Positions 1-6,772 of a DNA stretch of 15,639 bases are shown piece by piece. Made by a program: the position numbers and the translations under genes. Every line of letters begins with the position of its first letter. Position 1 is the stretch's first letter. The notes beneath the pieces were generated by a model. The model searched no databases and had not been told where the DNA came from. It saw only the letters and a list, made by a program, of their open reading frames with translations. The DNA comes from an uncultured Desulfobacterales bacterium (GTDB taxonomy: Bacteria; Desulfobacterota; Desulfobacteria; Desulfobacterales; JAFDCJ01), in assembly GCA_945787595.1 (NCBI GenBank), contig CALZJV010000206.1, positions 1-15,639 of the forward strand. Reading direction: 5' to 3'.

Positions 1-139
1 GCGGTTAAAAAGAGAAGGGCTATTTAATACCAATTTTGTAGATAAAAAAATAAAGGAGCACCTTTCCGGACAGGTAAACCACCAGTATCGATTGTGGTCA
101 CTGTTGATGTGGGAAATGTGGCAGGAAAGGTGGCTCTAG
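1..139 (+). CDS. Asparagine synthetase-like protein, C-terminal end only
   Basis: An open frame enters from the left edge (first full codon at 2) and stops at TAG 137-139, giving 45 residues. The tail reads HQYRLWSLLMWEMWQERWL. The pattern 'RLW-LL--E-W---WL' near the very end is typical of glutamine-hydrolysing asparagine synthetases (AsnB class), which commonly sit in polysaccharide loci and amidate aspartate or sugar acids. The neighbourhood fits: a glycosyltransferase follows 58 bases later on the same strand. The catalytic domains lie outside the window, so which AsnB paralogue this is cannot be told. The call rests on a short C-terminal signature only. Confidence 0.68.
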   Translation, partial: RLKREGLFNTNFVDKKIKEHLSGQVNHQYRLWSLLMWEMWQERWL

Positions 140-144
140 TTCAT

Positions 145-174
145 TAGCTGCTTGCGTGCCGAATAAAGCAGCTA
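145..174 (+). terminator. Stem-loop between asnB-like gene and first glycosyltransferase
   Basis: TAGCTGCTT (145-153) and AAGCAGCTA (166-174) are perfect 9-base reverse complements around a 12-base loop. Six bases after the upstream stop, it could act as a weak terminator or processing hairpin. The downstream sequence has only short T runs and no clear T tract, so an intrinsic terminator is not certain. Confidence 0.35.
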
Positions 175-197
175 TTCCGGTTAGGTTTTCATAGAAC

Positions 198-1424
198 ATG
201 AATAGGCCTATCAGAATCCTGCGTCTGATTGCACGTTTAAACATCGGCGGGCCGGCTATCCAGGCAATTACACTGAGCAGTGAGCTTCCCGGCGATCGCT
301 ACCAAACCCTGCTGGTGTGCGGCAGCTTAGGCCCCGGCGAGGGGGATATGACATACCTTGCGGTTGATAAATGGCTTCACCGGTTTGTTGTCAAAGAGCT
401 CGGCCGCAATATATCTCTGCTTGATGATTTGAAATCGCTTTTTATTATACGAAAAATTATCAAACACTTTAAACCGGACATAGTCCATACCCATACGGCC
501 AAGGCGGGAACCCTGGGACGACTGGCTGTGTTAAGTTTGAGAACGCCTTTTTTATTATCAAAGAAGATCCGGGTGTATCATACATTTCATGGTCACACCT
601 TTCACAGCTACTTCAACCGGCTAAAGACTTTTATTTTTATTCTGGTTGAAAGATTTCTTGCCCGGTTTACCGATAGCATCATCGTGGTCAGCGAACAGCA
701 AAAAAAAGATATTTGCGACACCTTTAAAATCGCGGATGAAAAGAAGGTGCAAATCATACGGTTGGGATTTGATCTTTCAGTCTATGAAAAAAATAAGCCT
801 AAAGAGAGAATCCTTGTGAAAAATAACGACTCTTGCAAAAACCCTGAGTCATTGCGAGTGGGTATTGTCGGACGGCTGACCCCCATCAAAAACCATTTTA
901 TGTTGCTTGAGGCCATAAATTATTTGAGGGTGTCGGCCAAAATTGATCGTTTCAAATTTATTGTGGTCGGTGATGGCGAGTTAAAAACCATACTGATGAA
1001 AGCAGCCGAAAAATTGAATGTGAGGGATGCTATATCTTTCAGGGGATGGCAAAAAGATATGCCTGCGGTCTATTCAAAACTCGATGCCGTTGTCCTTACG
1101 TCAAAAAATGAGGGGACACCGGTGGCCATCATCGAGGCGATGGCTGCCTCAAGACCGGTGGTTGCCACAGCTGTAGGGGGGGTACCGGATTTGATCGGTA
1201 GCGTTCTGGAAAAAAAACCTGATGGATTCCAGATTGGAGAGAGAGGTCTGATTTTGCCATCGGAAAATGCCAAAGCTTTGGCCGCAGCACTGTTGTTTGT
1301 ACTGGAAAACCGAAAAGACTTGAAGCCAATGATCCGGCGCGCCCAAGAATTCGCAGTTGCCAATTACTCCCAGCAAAGACTGCTGAACGACATAAAGACA
1401 TTATATGAAACCAACCATCATTAG
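198..1424 (+). CDS. Family 4 glycosyltransferase (GT-B fold)
   Basis: 408 residues, the usual length for a GT4 retaining glycosyltransferase, which moves a sugar from a nucleotide donor to a lipid-linked glycan at the cytosolic membrane face. The N-terminal acceptor half has a glycine-rich loop (RLNIGGPAIQ, about residues 13-22), then HTHTAKAGTLGR and HTFHGHTFHSYF. The C-terminal donor-binding half has GRLTPIKNH, VVGDGEL, and the family signature E-x7-E at E305/E313 (EGTPVAIIE) followed by a GGVPDL stretch. There are no membrane spans. The ATG start has no strong ribosome-binding site, but the next in-frame ATGs would cut into the fold. It leads a same-strand run with an SDR enzyme and a WecA-type priming enzyme, so a role in O-antigen, capsule or exopolysaccharide assembly is inferred. 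Sugar donor and linkage cannot be read from sequence. Confidence 0.9.
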   Translation: MNRPIRILRLIARLNIGGPAIQAITLSSELPGDRYQTLLVCGSLGPGEGDMTYLAVDKWLHRFVVKELGRNISLLDDLKSLFIIRKIIKHFKPDIVHTHTAKAGTLGRLAVLSLRTPFLLSKKIRVYHTFHGHTFHSYFNRLKTFIFILVERFLARFTDSIIVVSEQQKKDICDTFKIADEKKVQIIRLGFDLSVYEKNKPKERILVKNNDSCKNPESLRVGIVGRLTPIKNHFMLLEAINYLRVSAKIDRFKFIVVGDGELKTILMKAAEKLNVRDAISFRGWQKDMPAVYSKLDAVVLTSKNEGTPVAIIEAMAASRPVVATAVGGVPDLIGSVLEKKPDGFQIGERGLILPSENAKALAAALLFVLENRKDLKPMIRRAQEFAVANYSQQRLLNDIKTLYETNHH

Positions 1425-1470
1425 AATAGGTTATTTCAACCGCATTCCTAACATTTTATAGGGAGTATAC

Positions 1471-2448
1471 ATGCGAGTATTAATTACAGGCGGCGCCGGT
1501 TTTATCGGGTCTCATCTGGCCGAGGCCTACCTTGAGCGAGGAGATGAGGTATACATCATTGACAATCTTTCCACCGGATCATTGGAAAACATCGATTTTC
1601 TTCAAAAGGACGATCGTTTCCGGGACAGATTATTTGTACGCACGGATACCATTCTCAACCACGAAACCATGATGGAATTAACCGGTATTTGTGATACTGT
1701 TTTCCATCTGGCAGCCGCGGTAGGGGTTCAGTACATCCTGGATAATCCTCTGGAATCGATTAAAACCAATATCCAGGGAACCGAAAAGGTTCTCGAGCTT
1801 TGCGCCAAGTTCAGGAAAAAGGTTCTCATCGCGTCGTCGTCGGAAGTTTATGGCAAGCACACCCATGCGCCCCTGGTCGAAACCGATAATATTATTTATG
1901 GGCCATCCAGCAAATTCAGATGGAGCTATGCAGCGTCCAAACTCATGGATGAATTTACAGCCCTGGCCTATTTTAGAACCGGCGGACTGAAGGTTACCAT
2001 AGCCCGATTGTTTAATACGATCGGGACCCGACAGACCGGTACTTATGGTATGGTAGTCCCCAGATTCATAGCTCAGGCCTTGAATAATGATCCGTTAACG
2101 GTCTATGGGGATGGTTTGCAAACCCGGACATTTACCGGAGTAAAGGATGTTGTTCAGGTGTTTATGGCACTAATGGAAAAGGATGAATCTTTTGGGCAGG
2201 TGTTTAATATCGGCGGTATCGAAGAAATATCCATGCTGGATCTGGCCAAAAAAATAATAGCTCTGACAGGATCTAAATCAGAAATTGTTTTGATTCCCTA
2301 TGAAAAAGCGTATCAAGCGGATTTTGAGGATATGATGCGCAGAGTCCCGAGCGTTGAAAAAGTAGCACGTCTGATTGGTTTTAAGCCCCATGTCAATCTT
2401 GATGATATTCTTCTGGAAGTTGTAACGTTCATGAGAAAAGATATTTGA
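1471..2448 (+). CDS. Extended SDR NAD-dependent sugar-nucleotide epimerase/dehydratase
   Basis: 325 residues, full length for an extended short-chain dehydrogenase acting on nucleotide sugars. The NAD-binding loop GGAGFIGSH is at residues 7-15. The catalytic set is visible: the Ser region SSSEVYG (122-128), then Tyr153 and Lys157 in WSYAASK. The 'GPSSKFRWSYAASK' region resembles UDP-glucuronate decarboxylase/ArnA-type members more than GalE, and 'YGDGLQTRTFTGVKDVV' is the usual substrate-side motif. A good ribosome-binding site (AGGGAG, 1460-1465) lies 5 bases before the ATG. It probably makes an activated sugar for the neighbouring transferases. UDP-glucuronate decarboxylase, GalE-like epimerase or 4,6-dehydratase are all possible, and the substrate is not decided here. 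The stop overlaps the next start in TGATG. Confidence 0.88.
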   Translation: MRVLITGGAGFIGSHLAEAYLERGDEVYIIDNLSTGSLENIDFLQKDDRFRDRLFVRTDTILNHETMMELTGICDTVFHLAAAVGVQYILDNPLESIKTNIQGTEKVLELCAKFRKKVLIASSSEVYGKHTHAPLVETDNIIYGPSSKFRWSYAASKLMDEFTALAYFRTGGLKVTIARLFNTIGTRQTGTYGMVVPRFIAQALNNDPLTVYGDGLQTRTFTGVKDVVQVFMALMEKDESFGQVFNIGGIEEISMLDLAKKIIALTGSKSEIVLIPYEKAYQADFEDMMRRVPSVEKVARLIGFKPHVNLDDILLEVVTFMRKDI

Positions 2449-4274
2449 TGCAATTTTTAATACCTTCAGTAGCATTTCTATTATGTCTTGTTGCCACGCC
2501 GGTGGTTCGTGCAATTGCGCTGAGAAAAGGCTGGATTGCCTATCCCTCAAAGCAAAGGTGGCATAAAAAGCCCACAGCTCTGCTGGGAGGTGTTGCCATC
2601 TACCTTGGCATAGCCACCGCGCTTTTTTTTATGGCAGATTTTCCCACTATTTTGCCTCACTTTTTCAGAACTTCAGATTCTGTGAATCTACCCTCGTTGG
2701 GCGCGGTAATCTGGCTGGGCATGACCTTCTTATTTTTTCTGGGGCTGCTGGATGATTTCTTACATATTAAGCCCCAGACCAAGCTGGTGGGCCAAATCCT
2801 GGTTGCACTGCTGGTTACCTTTTTGGGATTCCGGCTTCACTGGTTTACATCTTTGACACTGGACACCATGGTTACCATTGCCTGGATAGTAGGGATCACC
2901 AATGCCTTTAATCTGCTGGATAATATGGACGGGCTTTGTGCCGGTACAGGATTTATTGCCGCAGTGTTTCTGGCCATTCTGTTTTGGGTGCCAATACCGG
3001 AGGCTGCATTCATAGCCATGTCTGTTGCCGGGGCCTTAGCCGCATTTTTAATTTATAATTTCAATCCCGCCACAATTTTTATGGGCGATTGCGGCAGCCT
3101 TGTGATCGGCTTTACCCTGGCGGTTTTAAGCCTTTACTTTTCTGAAATCCAGGGCGTCCAGGCGCTGTCTAACTTCGCAGTGCCGCTAATTTTACTTCTG
3201 GTGCCGATTTTCGATACTACTCTGGTTACATTGATCCGGTTGTTAAGCGGTCGCAAAGCTTCCGTAGGCGGCAGAGATCATACATCCCACCGCCTGGTTT
3301 TGATGGGATTCAGTGAAAAGAATGCAGTATTGTTTTTATACAGCATCGCCACTGTTGCCGGGATTTCCGCCATGTTTGTAAGCAGAAGCGATACCTTAAC
3401 ATCGCCGATGATTATTATCCCGCTTGCCCTGGCAATTATTTTGATGGGAATTTATCTGGCCCAATTACGTGTATACCCTGAAAAAGAATTTTCACTCTTG
3501 CGGGAGCGTTCGTATACACCGATTTTAATTGAATTGACTTATAAGCGTCAACTTATACAAGTCATATTAGATTTGAGCTTGATCGCCTTTTCATATTACC
3601 TTTCTTATCGCCTTCGTTTCTCCTCTGCTGACTTTTTCTTTTATTTTAAAGTGTTTTTGCATTCACTACCCACCGTGATTGCCTGCAAATTTGTGGCGTT
3701 TTTTGCAATGAGGACTTACAAGGGTATCTGGGGATCCATGGGTTCCAGTGATATTTTTGTCTTGGTTAAGGCTTCTTCGCTGGCCACCTTGCTGTCGGTT
3801 GCAGCAGTTACTTTTATTTACCGCTTTACTGACTTTTCGAAAGGCATCTTTGTCATTGACTGGCTGTTGACAACCACTTTTCTAGTGGGAACAAGAGGAT
3901 CTTTCCGAATTTTCCTTGATACGGTTAAACGCAAAACAATGGGTGGTGAAAAAACGTTGATTTACGGGGCCGGTCGCGGTGGTGAACTGCTGTTGCGTGA
4001 ATTGTTGAATAATAAAAAGCTGAATATCCAACCGGTGGGGTTCATTGATGATGATAACTTAAAAACCGGCAAGCGTCTACAGGGCTTTCCGATTTTGGGT
4101 GCTTTCAAGGACCTCGAGACGCTTTTGAAAAAATACGGGATAGGCAGCTTGCTGATTTCTTTTAACCATAAGGATCCAGAACAATTGCAAATGTTAAAAA
4201 GGTTCTGTAAACTGAATAACCTGCATTTGAAACAGTTCTCGATAAATGTCGCAGACATTGATCTTGAGATCTGA
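2448..4274 (+). CDS. WecA/MraY-type sugar-1-phosphate transferase fused to CapD/FlaA1-like N-terminal module
   Basis: 608 residues from the ATG in TGATG; a TTG three bases upstream is also in frame but less likely. Residues 1 to about 340 are a polytopic WecA/TagO-type transferase, which starts glycan synthesis by moving sugar-1-phosphate onto undecaprenyl phosphate. Visible motifs are DD at 102-103 (LLDDF), NLLDNMDG with D158 and D161, FMGDCGS with D214, and the HxxHR motif at H278-R282. From about 355 a second set of membrane spans begins, followed by a Rossmann-like domain with GAGRGGE (G507 onward) and GFIDDD. This matches the membrane and CoA-binding-like part of FlaA1/CapD/PglF polymerising dehydratases, but the catalytic SDR domain is absent. 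The Rossmann part may sense a nucleotide or stabilise the enzyme; that is inference. Confidence 0.88.
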   Translation: MQFLIPSVAFLLCLVATPVVRAIALRKGWIAYPSKQRWHKKPTALLGGVAIYLGIATALFFMADFPTILPHFFRTSDSVNLPSLGAVIWLGMTFLFFLGLLDDFLHIKPQTKLVGQILVALLVTFLGFRLHWFTSLTLDTMVTIAWIVGITNAFNLLDNMDGLCAGTGFIAAVFLAILFWVPIPEAAFIAMSVAGALAAFLIYNFNPATIFMGDCGSLVIGFTLAVLSLYFSEIQGVQALSNFAVPLILLLVPIFDTTLVTLIRLLSGRKASVGGRDHTSHRLVLMGFSEKNAVLFLYSIATVAGISAMFVSRSDTLTSPMIIIPLALAIILMGIYLAQLRVYPEKEFSLLRERSYTPILIELTYKRQLIQVILDLSLIAFSYYLSYRLRFSSADFFFYFKVFLHSLPTVIACKFVAFFAMRTYKGIWGSMGSSDIFVLVKASSLATLLSVAAVTFIYRFTDFSKGIFVIDWLLTTTFLVGTRGSFRIFLDTVKRKTMGGEKTLIYGAGRGGELLLRELLNNKKLNIQPVGFIDDDNLKTGKRLQGFPILGAFKDLETLLKKYGIGSLLISFNHKDPEQLQMLKRFCKLNNLHLKQFSINVADIDLEI

Positions 4275-4607
4275 GCAGCTGCAACTAATAAAGACAATAT
4301 TAACCTTTGTTGCAAAAGTCGGAGGGCTTCAGAGCCAAGGCGTCAAGGGTGAAGTTGTAGTCGTTTACCGCGAATCCTTGACAACACAGGATCTGAAGTT
4401 CTCCGGCTTTCCGCGCTGTTTCAGGATAAACAACATGGCAAAATCGACCCCATCCATCTTGTCCCGTCGTAGCTCGAAGAGCGGAGTCGGATGAATTCAC
4501 CAGCGGGGTATCTAGAAGATGGTGCTTTGACTCTGATATCGGGTATAATAACCGACCACTAGCTATTCTTTGCCATGTTGTTTGTGCGAGATTGGGGTTA
4601 AGTATAG
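4275..4607 (+). other. 333-base gap with no supported gene
   Basis: Same-strand genes lie on both sides. No frame here has a start, a ribosome-binding site and a recognisable protein together. On the - strand, a 42-codon frame closed by stops (about 4365-4493) reads rather protein-like, containing FELRRDKMDGVDFAMLFILK, but it has no supported start and I do not recognise it. A TATAAT box lies near the downstream end. The gap may be a scar from gene replacement in the polysaccharide locus, since the two flanking blocks look like separate transcription units. Confidence 0.4.
4544..4549 (+). promoter_or_regulatory. Possible -10 box upstream of second GT4
   Basis: A perfect TATAAT lies 58 bases before the ATG at 4608, inside a gap that would need a promoter if the GT4/HAD pair is its own unit. 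The only good -35 match, TTGACT at 4527-4532, is 11 bases away, too close for a standard sigma-70 promoter. Weak support. Confidence 0.25.
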
Positions 4608-5684
4608 ATGCGTCTACTGTTTGTCATCACTGAACTTGATGAGGGTGGCGCTGAACAGGTCTTTGAACGGGTTGTGGGAGCTGCCGCAAAGAAACATGAA
4701 GTCGGCGTCGTTTGCCTGTTTCATAAAGACGGAAGCGTCGGACAACGCATACAGAAAAATGGGATGCCGGTGGAAGAGCTCGGCATAACCGGTTTGTCTA
4801 CCCTGTATCGAGCCCGAAGGCTTAGCCGCATCATGGTATCGTTCCAGCCCGACCTAATACACTCCTGGCTATTTCACGCCAACGTAATCACACGCGTTAT
4901 AGCACCACGAAGAATCCCTGTGATTTCTTCCTTGCGCGTCGCGGAACCACGAAGATCACACCTGTGGCTGGAACGTCTGACCAGAAAGCGGTGCAGCCGG
5001 TTTCTTTGCGTTTCCCAGCCAGTAGCGGAACTGGCAATATCTCGCATCGGCGTGTCGAGCAACAAATGTCTGGTTATTGAGAATGGAGTTGACTCGGAGC
5101 ATTTTCTAAGTGCCCGTAGACTCCGGAAACTTCACAAGAAGGTAAAGGGGCTGACTGTTGCAAGAATTGCCCATCAGAAAGGAATTGACATTCTACTTCA
5201 TGGGTTGGCAATGCTGCCCGTTACACTGGATTGGCAATGGCATTTCATCGGCGATATCACAGAAATCAACTACGCCAGGGAGCTGAAGCACTTTACCGTA
5301 AATGCCGGAATTGAAAAAAGAGTTGTGTGGCATGGTGGAGTTGACCCAGCCGGACTCTTGCAATTCTATCATGATGCAGATATGTTTGCTCTTCCCTCGC
5401 GATGGGAGGGACAAGCCAATGTTTTGCTGGAATCAGCGTCTGCCGGCCTCCCGGCCATTACCACTGAGCATGCAGGTTTTGCTAAAGACTGTCCGTTTGT
5501 AATTGTATCTCCGCATACACCCTCACAATGGGCGCATACAATCGCTGAGCTCTGTGCTTCTGAAAAGAAATATCAGATCATTGCAGACAGGGCAGTAGCA
5601 TGGGCTGAGTCAAGAAGCTGGTCACCCATCCTTGCCAAGTATCTTCAGCTCTACACGCAATTTGACAAATCTGGCTGCAAATGA
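4608..5684 (+). CDS. Family 4 glycosyltransferase (GT-B fold)
   Basis: 358 residues. The N-terminus MRLLFVITELDEGGAEQ holds the GGAE loop that opens the acceptor half of many GT4 enzymes. SWLFHANVITR and SSLRV follow, then CVSQPVAE and VIENGVDSEHF at the inter-domain region. The donor half contains LTVARIAHQKGIDILL and WHGGVDP, with the E-x7-E signature at E267/E275 (EGQANVLLE) followed by SAGLPAITTEHAG. It has no membrane spans. Likely job: adding one sugar to the lipid-linked glycan of this locus; donor and acceptor are unknown. GGGGTT about 8 bases before the ATG is a weak ribosome-binding site. The stop overlaps the next gene by ATGA, so the two are probably translated together. It is preceded by a 333-base non-coding gap and may have its own promoter. 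Confidence 0.9.
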   Translation: MRLLFVITELDEGGAEQVFERVVGAAAKKHEVGVVCLFHKDGSVGQRIQKNGMPVEELGITGLSTLYRARRLSRIMVSFQPDLIHSWLFHANVITRVIAPRRIPVISSLRVAEPRRSHLWLERLTRKRCSRFLCVSQPVAELAISRIGVSSNKCLVIENGVDSEHFLSARRLRKLHKKVKGLTVARIAHQKGIDILLHGLAMLPVTLDWQWHFIGDITEINYARELKHFTVNAGIEKRVVWHGGVDPAGLLQFYHDADMFALPSRWEGQANVLLESASAGLPAITTEHAGFAKDCPFVIVSPHTPSQWAHTIAELCASEKKYQIIADRAVAWAESRSWSPILAKYLQLYTQFDKSGCK

Positions 5685-6346
5685 GCCCTTCAAACATCGG
5701 CGCATTCTTTGACTTTGATGAAACGCTGCTGGATATTGAAAGCAGTCGGCTGGGGTTCCATTACCTTTGGGAGCGGCGACTGGTGTCATTCGGCTTCATC
5801 CTGAAGGTCTTGACATTAAATTTTTTCTATAAACGCCATTGGCTTTCGGATGAGAAAATGGCCATGATGTTGATTAGATTCTACCGCAATAGACACCTGG
5901 AAGATTTTCAGCAGAGTGCCGCTGCTTTCTATCAGGACCATCTGAAGCCCCACCTCGCGCCGAATATCCATGCACGGGTCAATGAACACCGGCGTCACGG
6001 TCACCGGTTGATCCTTGTTTCGGGTTCCGTTCGGTATATGCTTGAACCGGTGGCAGAAGACCTCGGATTTGATCATTTATTGTGTACCGATCTTGAAATC
6101 GGAGACGATGGTCTGTTGACCGGTCGTGCCAAAGGCCCTATTTGCCTCAATAGTAATAAACGGATACTGGCTGAAATGCTGGCCCGCAAGGTGAACATTG
6201 ATCTTGCATCTTCCTACGCGTATGGGAATCACCAGTCGGATTTACCGTTGTTGGAATCAATCGGGCATCCTCATGTGGTTGAGCCGACTGACCCCCTCAA
6301 AAAGGTGGCCCTGGCCAAGAAGTGGCCTATTCTGACTTACAGATAA
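5681..6346 (+). CDS. HAD-IB family (SerB-like) phosphatase
   Basis: 221 residues with all four HAD motifs. Motif I is FDFDETLLD, with nucleophile Asp11 and acid/base Asp13. Motif II is Ser114 in LVSGS, motif III is Lys160, and motif IV is GNHQSD at 182-187. The layout, with a helical cap between motifs I and II and the ending 'LPLLESIGHPHVVEPTDPLKK', matches the HAD-IB hydrolases related to phosphoserine phosphatase. One oddity is that the first acidic position of motif IV is Asn183, while the second, Asp187, is kept. Translation is coupled to the upstream GT4 (ATGA at 5681-5684), so the substrate may be a phosphorylated sugar or lipid-linked intermediate; that is inference. Phosphoserine or a glycerol-phosphate remain possible. 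A putative terminator lies about 380 bases downstream. Confidence 0.86.
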   Translation: MSPSNIGAFFDFDETLLDIESSRLGFHYLWERRLVSFGFILKVLTLNFFYKRHWLSDEKMAMMLIRFYRNRHLEDFQQSAAAFYQDHLKPHLAPNIHARVNEHRRHGHRLILVSGSVRYMLEPVAEDLGFDHLLCTDLEIGDDGLLTGRAKGPICLNSNKRILAEMLARKVNIDLASSYAYGNHQSDLPLLESIGHPHVVEPTDPLKKVALAKKWPILTYR

Positions 6347-6402
6347 ACCAGGGAGGTTCCAGGTTTGGGGCTCCGCCCTACGGGCTTCGACCCAACAAGC
6401 AG

Positions 6403-6423
6403 GGTTCAAAGTTCAAAGGTTAC
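6403..6423 (+). repeat. Short heptamer repeat, family RGTTCAA
   Basis: Two tandem 7-mers fit RGTTCAA (6403-6409 and 6410-6416), followed by a looser third unit (AGGTTAC). Alone this would be weak, but it begins a 290-base stretch dominated by 7-base periodicity. Confidence 0.45.
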
Positions 6424-6435
6424 AATATCACTCTC

Positions 6436-6463
6436 CCGTAACCCGCAACGCGAAACACGCAAC
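6436..6463 (+). repeat. Degenerate heptamer array, family NCGNAAC, copy 1
   Basis: Four tandem 7-mers fit NCGNAAC (CCGTAAC, CCGCAAC, GCGAAAC, ACGCAAC). Only positions 1 and 4 vary. The 29 bases 6435-6463 recur exactly at 6625-6653. Confidence 0.85.
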
Positions 6464-6526
6464 TAGATATCAGAGGACAGAAAACAGATGACAGAATACA
6501 GATTACGGATGCCGGAAATCAGATTG
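6464..6526 (+). repeat. Degenerate heptamer array, family NCRGANN
   Basis: Eight consecutive 7-mers from 6470 to 6525 fit NCRGANN; four in a row (6477-6504) begin with ACAGA. This array follows the NCGNAAC array with the same 7-base spacing kept, so 6436-6526 is one block of 13 heptads in which the consensus changes partway. Confidence 0.8.
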
Positions 6527-6588
6527 CATGGATATCATCCCCCCAACCCTTTTGATCCTCCTGCACCTTTCATTGAGCGATGTCTTAC

Positions 6589-6623
6589 TCTATGCGCTAT
6601 GCCCTTTTCTCTATGCCCTTTTT
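6589..6623 (+). repeat. Degenerate heptamer array, family NCTWTNC
   Basis: Five tandem 7-mers: TCTATGC, GCTATGC, CCTTTTC, TCTATGC, CCTTTTT. The pyrimidine-rich bias is opposite to that of the NCRGANN block. A looser unit (GTCTTAC, 6582-6588) may extend it on the left. Confidence 0.75.
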
Positions 6624-6625
6624 GC

Positions 6626-6667
6626 CCGTAACCCGCAACGCGAAACACGCAACCCGTAACCCGTAAA
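6626..6667 (+). repeat. Degenerate heptamer array, family NCGNAAC, copy 2
   Basis: Six tandem 7-mers. The first four are identical, in the same order, to copy 1 at 6436-6463; two more CCGTAAM units follow. The identity of order as well as sequence points to duplication of a block rather than independent drift. Confidence 0.85.
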
Positions 6668-6670
6668 TTT

Positions 6671-6694
6671 TTTGTGCCTTCGTGTCTTAGTGGC
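6671..6694 (+). repeat. Octamer repeat, family TTNGTGNC
   Basis: Three tandem 8-mers (6671-6678, 6679-6686, 6687-6694) fit TTNGTGNC. The period is 8 here, not 7, but the style (fixed core, two variable positions) is the same as in the neighbouring arrays. Confidence 0.7.
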
Positions 6695-6724
6695 TGAGCT
6701 TTTAACTAGTCCTTTAAATTCTGT

Positions 6725-6758
6725 AAGGGCAGGGAACAAAGAGTACCCTGCCTTTTTT
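6725..6758 (+). terminator. Rho-independent terminator
   Basis: GGCAGGG (6728-6734) pairs perfectly with CCCTGCC (6746-6752) around an 11-base loop, and T6 follows directly (6753-6758). Outer A-T and G-T pairs (6725-6727 with 6753-6755) lengthen the stem. It would end transcription from the GT4/HAD unit. It lies only 14 bases before the next start codon, which is unusually close. Confidence 0.8.
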
Positions 6759-6772
6759 ATTCTGATTAGCTT

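Noticed and set aside
4246..4494. 82-codon + strand frame after the WecA fusion
   Set aside because: It starts inside the previous gene in another frame, has no ribosome-binding site and shows no recognisable motif.
4300..4500. 66-codon - strand frame in the gap
   Set aside because: No motif, no ribosome-binding site, cysteine-rich composition typical of a non-coding frame, and opposite to all neighbours.
6435..6653. CRISPR-like pair of 29-base direct repeats
   Set aside because: Only two copies, 190 bases apart, the interval is itself repetitive, and there are no cas genes. The pattern is a heptamer array.
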